Below, piece after piece: positions 9,306-17,475 of a stretch of 64,000 nucleotides of DNA (its first letter is position 1; the number at the start of each line of letters is the position of its first letter). This DNA comes from RPQJ01 sp963846885. GTDB taxonomy: Bacteria > Pseudomonadota > Gammaproteobacteria > Steroidobacterales > Steroidobacteraceae. Location of the stretch: the NCBI GenBank assembly GCA_963846885.1, contig CAWJXS010000019.1:62001-126000 (forward strand), read 5' to 3'. Position numbers and translations under genes: made by a program. Under the pieces are notes generated by a model. The model made no database searches. It was not told where the DNA came from and saw only the letters and a list, made by a program, of their open reading frames with translations.

Positions 9306-9464
9306 ATGGCCAAGTCCAGCACAGTCCAGTCGGCAGTTCCCGATCACCCCTGGATTCCGACGTCTGGCCCCGACGCTGTCACCGTCCGCGGTTTCATCCA
9401 TGACGTGGACACGGGCCTGCTGGAAGAGATGTCGTACCCCGGCGCGACAGGCTCGATCGGCTGA
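9306..9464 (+). CDS. 52-aa ORF resembling a beta-carbonic anhydrase C-terminus
   Basis: A short ORF with an AGAGGA ribosome site 6 nt before its ATG. Its stop overlaps the cyanophycinase ATG (TGATG), which implies translational coupling. The end, 'TVRGFIHDVDTGLLEEM', resembles the last beta-strand of beta-carbonic anhydrases ('lHGWvYDvndG.L'), but the zinc-binding and catalytic parts are absent. It is either the relic of a lost carbonic anhydrase gene or a leader peptide or small subunit kept for coupling. The family resemblance rests on about 15 residues; the start and coupling are seen directly. Confidence 0.55.
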   Translation: MAKSSTVQSAVPDHPWIPTSGPDAVTVRGFIHDVDTGLLEEMSYPGATGSIG

Positions 9465-10786
9465 TGTTTGCTGGTCGCAAACCGCGCTTTCTTTCGCTCG
9501 AGCTGCGAGCGGCACTATTTGCGTTGGCCCTCGCGCTGGTCCCCGCTGCCGGGGGGCACGCCGCCGAACGCGCCGCGACCGTGCCTCCTGTCGCCGCCAC
9601 GCAGGCGACGACGGGCCCGGCCATTGCCATCGGCGGAGCGCTGCGCGACGACAACGCAGCGGTCTGGACGCGACTGATCGAACTGGCGGGTGGCCCGGGT
9701 GCGCGTTTCGTGGTGCTGGCGACCGCGTCGGGCGATCCGCAGGCTGCCGCGCGGGGCACCATCGCCGCGCTCGTGGCGAACGGGGCGGTGGCGGAGCACC
9801 TGCCGGTGGCTCCTGAACTCAAGGGTGTCGACAACGAGCGCGCGGTGCGCGACCCGGCGCTGATAGAAAAGGTGCGCGCCGCGAACGGCGTGTTCTTCAC
9901 GGGCGGCGATCAGGCCCGCATCGTGGATACGTTGCGGCCGGGTGGTGTCGAGTCGCCCCTGCTGCTTGCGATCCGTGAGCTGCAGCAGCGCGGCGGCGTG
10001 GTTGCCGGTACGTCGGCGGGCGCGGCCATCATGAGCCGCACCATGTTCCGCGATCCGGCGAGCGTCATCACGCTGCTCAAGGGGCCTGTGCGCAAGGGCA
10101 TCGATGACGACGCAGGGCTTGGCTTCGCGCAGACCGACTTGTTCGTGGACCAGCACTTCCTGCGCCGCGGTCGGCTCGGGCGCATGCTGGCGTTGATGCA
10201 GGCGCGCGGCATGACGCTGGGTCTCGGCGTGGAGGAGGACGCGGCGGCTGTCCTGCGCGGCGACACGATCGAGGTGCTCGGGGCGGCCGGTGCACTGCTG
10301 GTCGATCTCAGCGAGGCAACCACCGATCCGCGTCTGGGTGCATTCAACCTGGCCAACGCACGGCTCACGTACCTGGGCGACGGCGACCGCTACGACCTGC
10401 GCACGCGCACGCTGCTACCGGCCGATGCCAAGCTCCATGGACAACCCATCGATCCGCGCGCCCCCGACTTCAAGCCCTACCACGATGACGCGCCGTTCGC
10501 GCTCGACGTGCTGGCGGGCGGGGTCGTCATGGACCGGATGGTGCGCATCGTCGACGGCAAGTCGACGGAGGCGCGCGGTCTCGCGTTCGACCCCAGTCCG
10601 GACGCCGCGGCGCCGCGCAACCTGGGCTTCGAATTCCGCTTCATCCGCCGTCCCGACACGATCGCCTGGTACGACCCCGTGCCCAGCGCCGATGCCTACA
10701 CCATTGCCAACGTCAGGCTCGACGTGGTCCCGGTGCGCGTCGCGCAACCGTTGTTCGAACCCTGGCCGAGGAGACCTCAACGATGA
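9464..10786 (+). CDS. Exported cyanophycinase (peptidase S51)
   Basis: 440 aa. After a signal-like hydrophobic stretch (about residues 10-35), the S51 fold shows 'FFTGGDQ' (144-150) and the nucleophile motif 'GTSAGA' with S184. The 'FVDQHFLRRGRLGRM' segment and an acidic 'GLGVEEDAA' follow, both typical of cyanophycinases. The enzyme cuts cyanophycin to beta-Asp-Arg dipeptides. The export signal suggests use of cyanophycin from outside, like CphE. A C-terminal region of about 150 aa lies beyond the core. No good ribosome site of its own, so translation probably depends on the small upstream ORF. Overlaps the next gene by 4 bp. Confidence 0.85.
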   Translation: MFAGRKPRFLSLELRAALFALALALVPAAGGHAAERAATVPPVAATQATTGPAIAIGGALRDDNAAVWTRLIELAGGPGARFVVLATASGDPQAAARGTIAALVANGAVAEHLPVAPELKGVDNERAVRDPALIEKVRAANGVFFTGGDQARIVDTLRPGGVESPLLLAIRELQQRGGVVAGTSAGAAIMSRTMFRDPASVITLLKGPVRKGIDDDAGLGFAQTDLFVDQHFLRRGRLGRMLALMQARGMTLGLGVEEDAAAVLRGDTIEVLGAAGALLVDLSEATTDPRLGAFNLANARLTYLGDGDRYDLRTRTLLPADAKLHGQPIDPRAPDFKPYHDDAPFALDVLAGGVVMDRMVRIVDGKSTEARGLAFDPSPDAAAPRNLGFEFRFIRRPDTIAWYDPVPSADAYTIANVRLDVVPVRVAQPLFEPWPRRPQR

Positions 10787-11754
10787 ACAGCCGCCGAGAC
10801 TTCCTGATCAGCGCCACCGTCGCCGCGACGGGGCTGGGGCTCGCTCCGTTGGCCGTCGCCGGCAATGCCCCGAAGGCCCCGGCTGCCGCTGCGAAGGCCG
10901 CTTCCTCCAGCGCGACCGGCGTAACTGGCCCGCTCATCACGCGTGTGATTCCCGCGAGCGGAGAACGAATTCCTGTCATCGGCATGGGTACGTCCGGCTC
11001 CTTCGAGGTCGGCCTGTCGCCGCAAGAGCTCGACCCGCTGCGGGAGGTGCTCCGGCGCTTCGTCGCCAGCGGGGCGACCGTGATCGATACGGCGCCCACG
11101 TATAGTTCGGCCGAAGACGTGCTCGGCGCATTGCTGGCCGAGACTCCAGCGCGCGGCAAGCTGTTTCTTGCGACGAAACTGTCAGGCGTGGTTGGCCGTG
11201 CGGCCGGGCTTGCCCAGTTCGACGCATCGCTCCGGCGCATGCGTGCAGACAAGGTCGACTTGCTGCAAGTCCACAACTTACGCGATACGGATACGCAGCT
11301 TGCGGTGGCCCGTGAGCTGAAAGAGCAGGGCAAGGTCAAGTACGTCGGCCTGACGCATTACGTCGAGAGCGCACAGCCCGAACTTGCCGCAGCGTTGCGG
11401 CGCCTCAAGCCCGACTTCGTCCAGATCAACTATTCGCCTGTGTCACGCCTGGCCGAGCAGACGATTTTCCCCATCGCCAAGGACCTGGGCATCGCGGTCA
11501 TGATCAACCGCGCATTCGAAGACGGGCGGCTGTTTGCGCAAGTGCGCGACAAGCCACTGCCGCCGTGGGCAGCGGAGGTGGGCGCGGCCTCCTGGGCGCA
11601 GCTGTTCCTGAAGTTCGTGCTGAGCCATCCGGCCGTGACGGTCGTGATCCCCGCCACGTCCAAGCCCAAGAACATGACCGACAACCTGCAGGCAGGCGTC
11701 GGCGCATTACTGGATTCGCGCCAGCGCGCGGACCTGGTCGCGCTGCTTGGCTGA
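10783..11754 (+). CDS. Tat-exported aldo/keto reductase
   Basis: 323 aa. The twin-arginine motif 'SRRDFL' and a hydrophobic stretch form a Tat signal, followed by an Ala/Lys linker to about residue 48. The AKR barrel keeps the catalytic tetrad: D102, Y107, K132 and H164 ('DTAPTYSSA', 'ATKLS', 'LLQVHN'). It is an NADPH-dependent carbonyl reductase fold; Tat export with folded cofactor is known for this group. GAGGAG precedes the ATG. Starts within the cyanophycinase stop (ATGA) and overlaps the next gene by 8 bp, so it is part of one operon. Substrate unknown. Confidence 0.88.
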   Translation: MNSRRDFLISATVAATGLGLAPLAVAGNAPKAPAAAAKAASSSATGVTGPLITRVIPASGERIPVIGMGTSGSFEVGLSPQELDPLREVLRRFVASGATVIDTAPTYSSAEDVLGALLAETPARGKLFLATKLSGVVGRAAGLAQFDASLRRMRADKVDLLQVHNLRDTDTQLAVARELKEQGKVKYVGLTHYVESAQPELAAALRRLKPDFVQINYSPVSRLAEQTIFPIAKDLGIAVMINRAFEDGRLFAQVRDKPLPPWAAEVGAASWAQLFLKFVLSHPAVTVVIPATSKPKNMTDNLQAGVGALLDSRQRADLVALLG

Positions 11755-13039
11755 CACACAGGCGCCGGCGCTGCAAGGCCGCCTGGCACGGCTGTTTGGC
11801 ATCCAGCCCGGCGAAGTCGGGGTCGCCGCGCTCGGGTTCGCGATGTTTCTCCTGCTGTTCGCAGGCTATTTCGTGCTGCGTCCCGTGCGCGAGACGATGG
11901 GCATCGCGGGCGGCGTGGAGAACCTGCAGTGGCTGTTCACCGGCACGTTCGTCGCGACGCTCGCGGCGCTGCCGTTGTTCGGGTGGGTGGCTGCGCGCGT
12001 GCAGCGGCGCCGCATCCTGTACTGGGTGTTCGGCTTCTTCTGCAGCAACCTGCTGCTGTTTGCGCTCGGCTTTCGCTTGCGGCCCGACGACGCGTGGCTG
12101 GCGCGCGGCTTCTACGTCTGGCTGTCCGTGTTCAACCTGATCGCGATTTCCGTTGCCTGGAGTGTGCTCGTCGATCTCTTCTCGGGGCCTGAAGCCAAAC
12201 GCCTGTTCGCGCTCATGGCGAGCGGGGCGAGCATCGGTGGGTTGATGGGCCCGTTGCTCGGCGTCCTGCTGGTGGCCTCGATCGGACACGCTGGATTGCT
12301 GTTGCTGTCTGCAGCATTGCTGGCCGGGTCCGCGGCGTGCGTGCGCTGGTTGCAGCGCTCGCGCGCAGGCCAGGCCGGAGGGGAAGTAGTCGAGAAGGAG
12401 CAGCGGGCGCTGGGCGGCAGCCCTATGGCAGGCGCGCTGGAAGTGCTGCGGTCGCCTTACCTCATGCGAATCGCGTTGTACGTGCTGTTGCTTGCCAGCG
12501 TGAGCACGTTTCTTTACTTCGACCAGGCGCGGCTGGTGCAGGCCGCTTACCCGCTGAAGACAGACCAGACCCGCATCTTCGGCCTGATCGACATCGCGGT
12601 GCAGTCGCTCGCAATCCTGTCGCAGGTGTTCATCACCGGTCGCCTCGCGCAGCGCCTGGGAGTAGGGGTCCTGCTGGTCGGAGTGCCGCTGCTGATGGTG
12701 GCCGGTTTCGTGTGGCTGGCGTTCGCGCCGACGTTCGCAGTACTGGCCTGCGTGATGATCCTGCGGCGCAGCGGCGAGTATGCGTTCGTCCGGCCGGGTC
12801 GCGAGATGCTGTACACGCCGTTGGGAGCAGAAGCCAAGTACAAGGCGAAAAACTTCAACGACACCGTGGTGTACAGGGGTGCCGACGCGGTCAGTGGTTG
12901 GGTCAAGACGGGCGTCGATGCTTTAGCCCAGAACCCGGCGGGCGCCATGGGCCTTGGGGCAATGGTGGCGTTGGGCTGGGCGCTGACCGGCAGGTCACTG
13001 ACGAACCGGTACCGCTCACTGGAAGCGGGCAGAAGATAG
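11747..13039 (+). CDS. NTP/NDP-exchanger-like MFS transporter
   Basis: 430 aa, TTG start, about 11-12 membrane segments. The motif 'FVLRPVRETMGI' in TM1 and 'RPGREMLYTPLGAEAKYKAKNF' after TM10 match the ATP:ADP-antiporter-like (Tlc/Npt) branch as it occurs in free-living proteobacteria. Those homologues have no proven substrate. It overlaps the aldo/keto reductase gene by 8 bp and is the last gene of the operon. A perfect hairpin follows immediately. Confidence 0.75.
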   Translation: MADTQAPALQGRLARLFGIQPGEVGVAALGFAMFLLLFAGYFVLRPVRETMGIAGGVENLQWLFTGTFVATLAALPLFGWVAARVQRRRILYWVFGFFCSNLLLFALGFRLRPDDAWLARGFYVWLSVFNLIAISVAWSVLVDLFSGPEAKRLFALMASGASIGGLMGPLLGVLLVASIGHAGLLLLSAALLAGSAACVRWLQRSRAGQAGGEVVEKEQRALGGSPMAGALEVLRSPYLMRIALYVLLLASVSTFLYFDQARLVQAAYPLKTDQTRIFGLIDIAVQSLAILSQVFITGRLAQRLGVGVLLVGVPLLMVAGFVWLAFAPTFAVLACVMILRRSGEYAFVRPGREMLYTPLGAEAKYKAKNFNDTVVYRGADAVSGWVKTGVDALAQNPAGAMGLGAMVALGWALTGRSLTNRYRSLEAGRR

Positions 13040-13070
13040 GGACGTTACCCAGTCACCAGGGTAACGTCCC
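13039..13070. repeat. Perfect 12-bp inverted repeat (REP-like)
   Basis: GGGACGTTACCC (13039-13050) and GGGTAACGTCCC (13059-13070) enclose the 8-nt loop AGTCACCA. It starts at the last base of the transporter stop codon and lies between two convergent genes. There is no T-tract, so it is not a classical terminator, though it may shield both 3' ends. Its arm resembles the tip of the stem at 21389-21400 (GGGACCGTTCCC). Confidence 0.7.
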
Positions 13071-13114
13071 CATCGCGTGGCCTATCAGAGGCCTGTCAAT
13101 TGGCGTCAGGAGGC

Positions 13115-15346
13115 TCAGTTGAACCGGTCGAGGTTCATCACCTTGTCCCAGGCGCTGACGAAGTCACGCAGGAACTTCTCCTGGCCATCCGCGGACGCAT
13201 ACACCTCGGCAACGGCACGCAGCTCCGCGTTCGAGCCAAATACCAGGTCGACGGGCGTCGCCGTCCACCGGGGCTGGCCACTCTTGCGGTCGAGACCCTC
13301 GTAAAGGCCTTCGGTCTGCGCCGACTTCTGCCACTTCGTGGACATGTCCAGCAGGTTCACGAAGAAGTCATTGCTGAGCGTGCCGGGGCGACTCGTCAGC
13401 ACGCCGTGTGACGACTGTCCGGCATTGGCGTTCAGCGCGCGCAGGCCACCCACGAGGACCGTCATCTCCGGCACGGTCAGCGTCAGCAAGGTTGCGCGAT
13501 CCACGAGCGCCGCCGCAGGCGACTGCGCGTAGGACGCATCCGCGGCGAAGAAGTTGCGGAAGCCATCCGCCGACGGTTCGAGCAGCGTGAACGACTGCAC
13601 GTCGGTCTGCTCCTGCGACGCATCCGTGCGTCCCGGCGTGAACGGCACCTTGACGTCGTGACCGGCGCTCTTCGCAGCGCGCTCGATGGCGGCGTTGCCG
13701 CCGAGGACGATCGTGTCGGCGAGCGACACCTGCTTGCCACCCGCCAGCGAGCGGTTGAAGTCCTTGCGCACGGCCTCGAGCTGCTGCAACACCTTGGCGA
13801 GTTCACGCGGGTCGTTGACCGCCCAGTCCTTCTGCGGAGCGAGCCGGATGCGGGCGCCATTCGCGCCGCCGCGCATGTCGGTGCCGCGGAACGATGCCGC
13901 CGAACCCCACGCCGTCCGGACGAGCTCGGCGTTGGTCAGGCCGGCAGCGAGGATCTTCGTCTTGAGCACGGCCGCGTCGTTCGCATCGATCAGCGCGTGG
14001 TCGACGGCTGGCACCGGGTCCTGCCACGTCAGCACTTCCTTCGGCACTTCGGCGCCGAGGTAGCGGGCGCGCGGGCCGAGGTCGCGGTGCGTCAGCTTGA
14101 ACCAAGCCTTGGCGAACGCCTTCTGGTACTCCTCGGGGTTTTCCTGGAAGCGCTTGGCGATCTTGCGATACGCGGGGTCTTCCTTCAGCGCGAGGTCGGT
14201 CGTGAACATGATCGGCGCGTGCCGCCGCGTGGAGTCGTGCGCGTCAGGCACCATGTTCGAGGCCTGGCCGTTCGCCGGGATCCACTGGATCGCGCCGGCC
14301 GGGCTGCGCGTCTGCACCCAGTCGAACGCGAACAGGTTGTCCAGATACTGCGACGACCAGGCGACCGGGTTACCGGTCCAGGCGCCTTCGAGGCCGCTGG
14401 TGACGGTATCCACGCCGTGGCCCTTGCCGCACTTGTTCCGCCAGCCGAAACCCTGCTCTTCGAGGCCGGCTGCGGCGGGTTCCGGACCCACGCACTTGGC
14501 AGGATCATGCGCTCCGTGCGCCTTGCCGAAGGTGTGGCCACCCGCGATCAATGCGACGGTCTCCTCGTCGTTCATCGCCATGCGCCCGAAGGTCTCACGA
14601 ATGTCCTTCGCCGCGGCGAGGGGGTCCGGGTTGCCATTGGGGCCTTCCGGATTCACGTAGATCAACCCCATCTGCACCGCCGCCAACGGCTTCTTGAGCT
14701 GGCGGTTGCCGCTGTAGCGCTCGTCGGCCAGGAATTTCTGCTCGGGGCCCCAGTACACGAGGTCCGGTTCCCAGTCGTCCGCGCGTCCGCCGGCGAAGCC
14801 GAAGGTCTTGAAGCCCATCGACTCCAGCGCGACGTTGCCCGTGAGGACCATCAGGTCGCCCCACGACAGCTTCTCGCCGTACTTCTGCTTGATCGGCCAC
14901 AGCAGGCGCTTGGCCTTGTCGAGGTTGGCGTTGTCAGGCCAGCTGTTGAGCGGGTCGAAACGCATCTGGCCGCCGTCCGAGCCGCCCCGGCCGTCGTTGA
15001 CGCGGTAGGTGCCCGCGCTGTGCCAGGCCATGCGGATGAAGAACGGGCCGTAATTGCCATAGTCCGCGGGCCACCAGTCCTGCGACGTGGTCAGCACCTG
15101 CCGGATGTCCGCCTTCACGGCGTTCAGGTCGAGGGTCGCAAACGCTGCGGCGTAGTCGAAGTCCGCGCCCAGCGGATTGGAGCGGGCGTCGTGCTGACGC
15201 AGCGTCGAGAGGTCGAGCTGGTCGGGCCACCAGAACTTGTTGGGTTTGGGATCGGCCCCCGCGGCGAGCGCGGTCGACGGCAGCAGCGGCAGCGCGGCGA
15301 CGACGGCGCAGGCAAGCAGCGAGGCCTGCTTCAGGCTCTTGTGCAT
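13115..15346 (-). CDS. katG: Catalase-peroxidase KatG, exported form
   Basis: 743 aa, full length for the two-domain haem enzyme that removes H2O2. A clear signal peptide ('LLACAVVAALPLLPSTALAAG', about 9-30) shows export, unlike the usual cytoplasmic KatG. Distal site R105, W108, H109 in 'FIRMAWHSAG'; proximal His in 'LIAGGHTFGKAHG'. The Tyr of the Met-Tyr-Trp adduct is in 'GLIYVNPEGPNG' and the Met is in 'RMAMNDEET'. The C-terminal duplicated domain begins at about residue 440. A single gene with its own 122-bp upstream region. Confidence 0.95.
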   Translation of the reverse strand: MHKSLKQASLLACAVVAALPLLPSTALAAGADPKPNKFWWPDQLDLSTLRQHDARSNPLGADFDYAAAFATLDLNAVKADIRQVLTTSQDWWPADYGNYGPFFIRMAWHSAGTYRVNDGRGGSDGGQMRFDPLNSWPDNANLDKAKRLLWPIKQKYGEKLSWGDLMVLTGNVALESMGFKTFGFAGGRADDWEPDLVYWGPEQKFLADERYSGNRQLKKPLAAVQMGLIYVNPEGPNGNPDPLAAAKDIRETFGRMAMNDEETVALIAGGHTFGKAHGAHDPAKCVGPEPAAAGLEEQGFGWRNKCGKGHGVDTVTSGLEGAWTGNPVAWSSQYLDNLFAFDWVQTRSPAGAIQWIPANGQASNMVPDAHDSTRRHAPIMFTTDLALKEDPAYRKIAKRFQENPEEYQKAFAKAWFKLTHRDLGPRARYLGAEVPKEVLTWQDPVPAVDHALIDANDAAVLKTKILAAGLTNAELVRTAWGSAASFRGTDMRGGANGARIRLAPQKDWAVNDPRELAKVLQQLEAVRKDFNRSLAGGKQVSLADTIVLGGNAAIERAAKSAGHDVKVPFTPGRTDASQEQTDVQSFTLLEPSADGFRNFFAADASYAQSPAAALVDRATLLTLTVPEMTVLVGGLRALNANAGQSSHGVLTSRPGTLSNDFFVNLLDMSTKWQKSAQTEGLYEGLDRKSGQPRWTATPVDLVFGSNAELRAVAEVYASADGQEKFLRDFVSAWDKVMNLDRFN

Positions 15347-15468
15347 GGCGTAACTCCTGGATCAAGCGGGACGGTCTGTCCGGCAGGGATCTTAGGGGGA
15401 ACGCTCGGCGACCTTGACTGATTGATCCGATCGCAGCGATAGGCAATGCCAATCGCGCAGCCCGCGGG

Positions 15469-16995
15469 CTACCTGTCCTTGCGCGCCGTACGCGCCGTTG
15501 CGTAGAGATAGTCGGCAAACAATTCGGCCTGCCGTGCATAGCCCGCCACCTTGGGGTTGCTGCTCTCGATCAGCAGCCATTCGTCAGGCGCATGTGCACC
15601 GCCGCCCCGGCCCACGCCGAAATGACCTGCCGCCATGTTGAGCGGCGGCCCAGTGAAAACGACGCCTGGCCAACTGCCCGCCCGGCGCGGGAACAGGTTG
15701 TACTCGATGCCGGCTTGCCCGAGTGCAGCCGCACCCGCTTGCACGACGACGCTGTCCTCGGGCGATTCGGTCGGGCTGTAGCCGCCACTCACGATCACTT
15801 CGATGTCACCGAACCCGCGCTTCGCGAGGTGGGCCTTGAGCTTCGCGACGGCTTCGTCCTTCGTCATGTCCGGGACGAGACGGAAATCCAGCTTCGCTTC
15901 TGCCCGGCCGGGCAGCACGGTCTTGCCGCCCGGTCCCGTGTAGCCGCTGACGAGACCCTGGATGTTTACCGTCGGCTGCGAGGCGAGGCGGTACGTGCTC
16001 GTAAGAAAGTCTTCGTCGTTGATCCACCGCTGCACACCCAGGACCTGCTTCACGCTGGCTTCATCCTGCGGCAGGCTTGCCGCAAGGAGTTCCTTCTCGC
16101 GCGCCGTGAGCGGGCGGACCCGCTCGGTCCAGCCGTCGATGGCGGGGGTGAAGCCGTCGTCGGCCACCAGCGTATCGAGCGCCTTGACCAGGTGCCAGGC
16201 AGGGCTGTCGACGCGAGCCATCAGGCTCGAGTGAATGTCTTTGTTCGGACCGCGACCCCATTTTTCACCGCTCGACACGAGCTGGACCTCGATCACGCCC
16301 TTCGCGCCGAGATCGAGTGCAGCGGATCCGTCCCGCGATTGGGTGTTCGACGGCATCATCACGCCGACCGAACGCTGGAGCGCGGCTTTGACCTCGGGGT
16401 CGGCGAGCAACTGCGGGAAGTTCGTCGAGCCGATCTCTTCCTCGCCTTCGGCCACCAGTACCAGGTTGACTGGCAGCTTGACGCCCGCGGCTTTGAACGC
16501 ATGCAGGGCCGTCAGGAAAGCCATTTGCGGCCCCTTCTGGTTGACCGCGCCGCGACCGACCAGCACTTTGCCCTCGCCCGGGCGATCGACGATCCGGCCC
16601 TCGAGCGGCGGCGACGACCACTCGGCCGGATCGAAGTGCTTGACGTCGTACATGAAGTAGATGGCAAGCGTGTGCTTCGCGCCTGCGTCGAGCGTCGCGA
16701 ATACCCCGGGTACACCGCCGCTCTCGACGATTCTTGCCTGCTGGAAACCTGCATCCAGGGCGAGCTGGCGCATGTATTCCGCGCCCTGCGGCGTATTGAG
16801 GCCCATGTTGGCGACCGTCGGCAGCGCGATCCAGGCGCGCAGGCGCTCGATGGCTGCGGCCTGGTCGGCCTTGATTGCGGCCGCAATCTTTTCCTTCTCG
16901 GCGGCCTGCGGGGCCGCCGACACAGGAGCCGCGAAAGGTACGGCAATGGCGCACGCCATGACGCAGCCAAGGATGAAATGCCTGTCTAGACGCAT
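15469..16995 (-). CDS. Exported M20 family peptidase with altered metal site
   Basis: 508 aa with a signal peptide (about 1-28). The M20 architecture is clear: catalytic core to about 215, dimerisation domain, and the final 'GGGAHAPDEW' with a metal-binding His. Two usual ligands differ. The first motif, normally GHxD, reads 'FMYDV' (M115 replaces His, D117 kept). The bridging Asp of 'GASDDKG' is Asn in 'GAVNQKG' (N152). 'EGEEEIGS' (183-190) is normal. It may use one zinc or have another activity. GAGGAA precedes the ATG. Confidence 0.85.
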   Translation of the reverse strand: MRLDRHFILGCVMACAIAVPFAAPVSAAPQAAEKEKIAAAIKADQAAAIERLRAWIALPTVANMGLNTPQGAEYMRQLALDAGFQQARIVESGGVPGVFATLDAGAKHTLAIYFMYDVKHFDPAEWSSPPLEGRIVDRPGEGKVLVGRGAVNQKGPQMAFLTALHAFKAAGVKLPVNLVLVAEGEEEIGSTNFPQLLADPEVKAALQRSVGVMMPSNTQSRDGSAALDLGAKGVIEVQLVSSGEKWGRGPNKDIHSSLMARVDSPAWHLVKALDTLVADDGFTPAIDGWTERVRPLTAREKELLAASLPQDEASVKQVLGVQRWINDEDFLTSTYRLASQPTVNIQGLVSGYTGPGGKTVLPGRAEAKLDFRLVPDMTKDEAVAKLKAHLAKRGFGDIEVIVSGGYSPTESPEDSVVVQAGAAALGQAGIEYNLFPRRAGSWPGVVFTGPPLNMAAGHFGVGRGGGAHAPDEWLLIESSNPKVAGYARQAELFADYLYATARTARKDR

Positions 16996-17085
16996 TGCCT
17001 GTGTTCCTCGATTGCAAGCTGATCGTCAGCGTGTACCGACGCTGGGACGAAGTCCAGAGGCCGCTGCACAGGCTGGATGGCGCAA

Positions 17086-17475
17086 CTATTCGGGCGAGTG
17101 GGCCCCAGCGTGCGTCGCCAACAGCTGCAGCAGTTCGTCCGGGTCGACCGGCTTCACCAGGTGATGGTCGAAACCCGCGGCGGTGGTTCGCCGGCGATCC
17201 TCCTCCTGTCCCCAGCCCGTCACGGCGATGAGCAGCAGATCGCGGCCCCATGGCTGGGTGCGAATCCAGCGGGCGACCTCTTCACCCGCAACGTCGGCGA
17301 GACCCAGGTCGAGCACCGCGGCGTCCGGGGTGAACTCCTCGGCTGCAAGTTTGGCGCTGGTGCCATCGTAGGTGACCCGCACGGCAAAACCGTACATCTG
17401 CAGCAATTGCGCGAGGGTGTCGGCGGCATCGACGTTGTCGTCGCAAACCAGGACGCGGGCTTCGCGCGGCGCCAC
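17086..17475 (-). CDS. Response-regulator receiver domain, probably the C-terminus of the upstream hybrid kinase
   Basis: A complete REC domain of about 125 aa: acidic pair in 'VLVCDDN', phospho-acceptor in 'AVLDLGLADVAG', conserved Lys in 'HLVKPVD'. It reads from a GTG at 17475 that lies inside the kinase gene in another frame, without a ribosome site. The kinase frame running beneath it is an Arg/Ser/Pro-rich shadow. One base shift near 17480-17510 would join the kinase ('FVVSLPRLHAT...') to this REC, giving an ordinary PAS-kinase-REC hybrid. A separate overlapping gene is possible but less likely. Confidence 0.8.
   Translation of the reverse strand: MAPREARVLVCDDNVDAADTLAQLLQMYGFAVRVTYDGTSAKLAAEEFTPDAAVLDLGLADVAGEEVARWIRTQPWGRDLLLIAVTGWGQEEDRRRTTAAGFDHHLVKPVDPDELLQLLATHAGAHSPE

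Noticed and set aside
13658..15421. 587-aa ORF on the plus strand opposite katG
   Set aside because: Arg/His/Val-rich shadow of a high-GC gene; katG on the other strand has all its active-site motifs.
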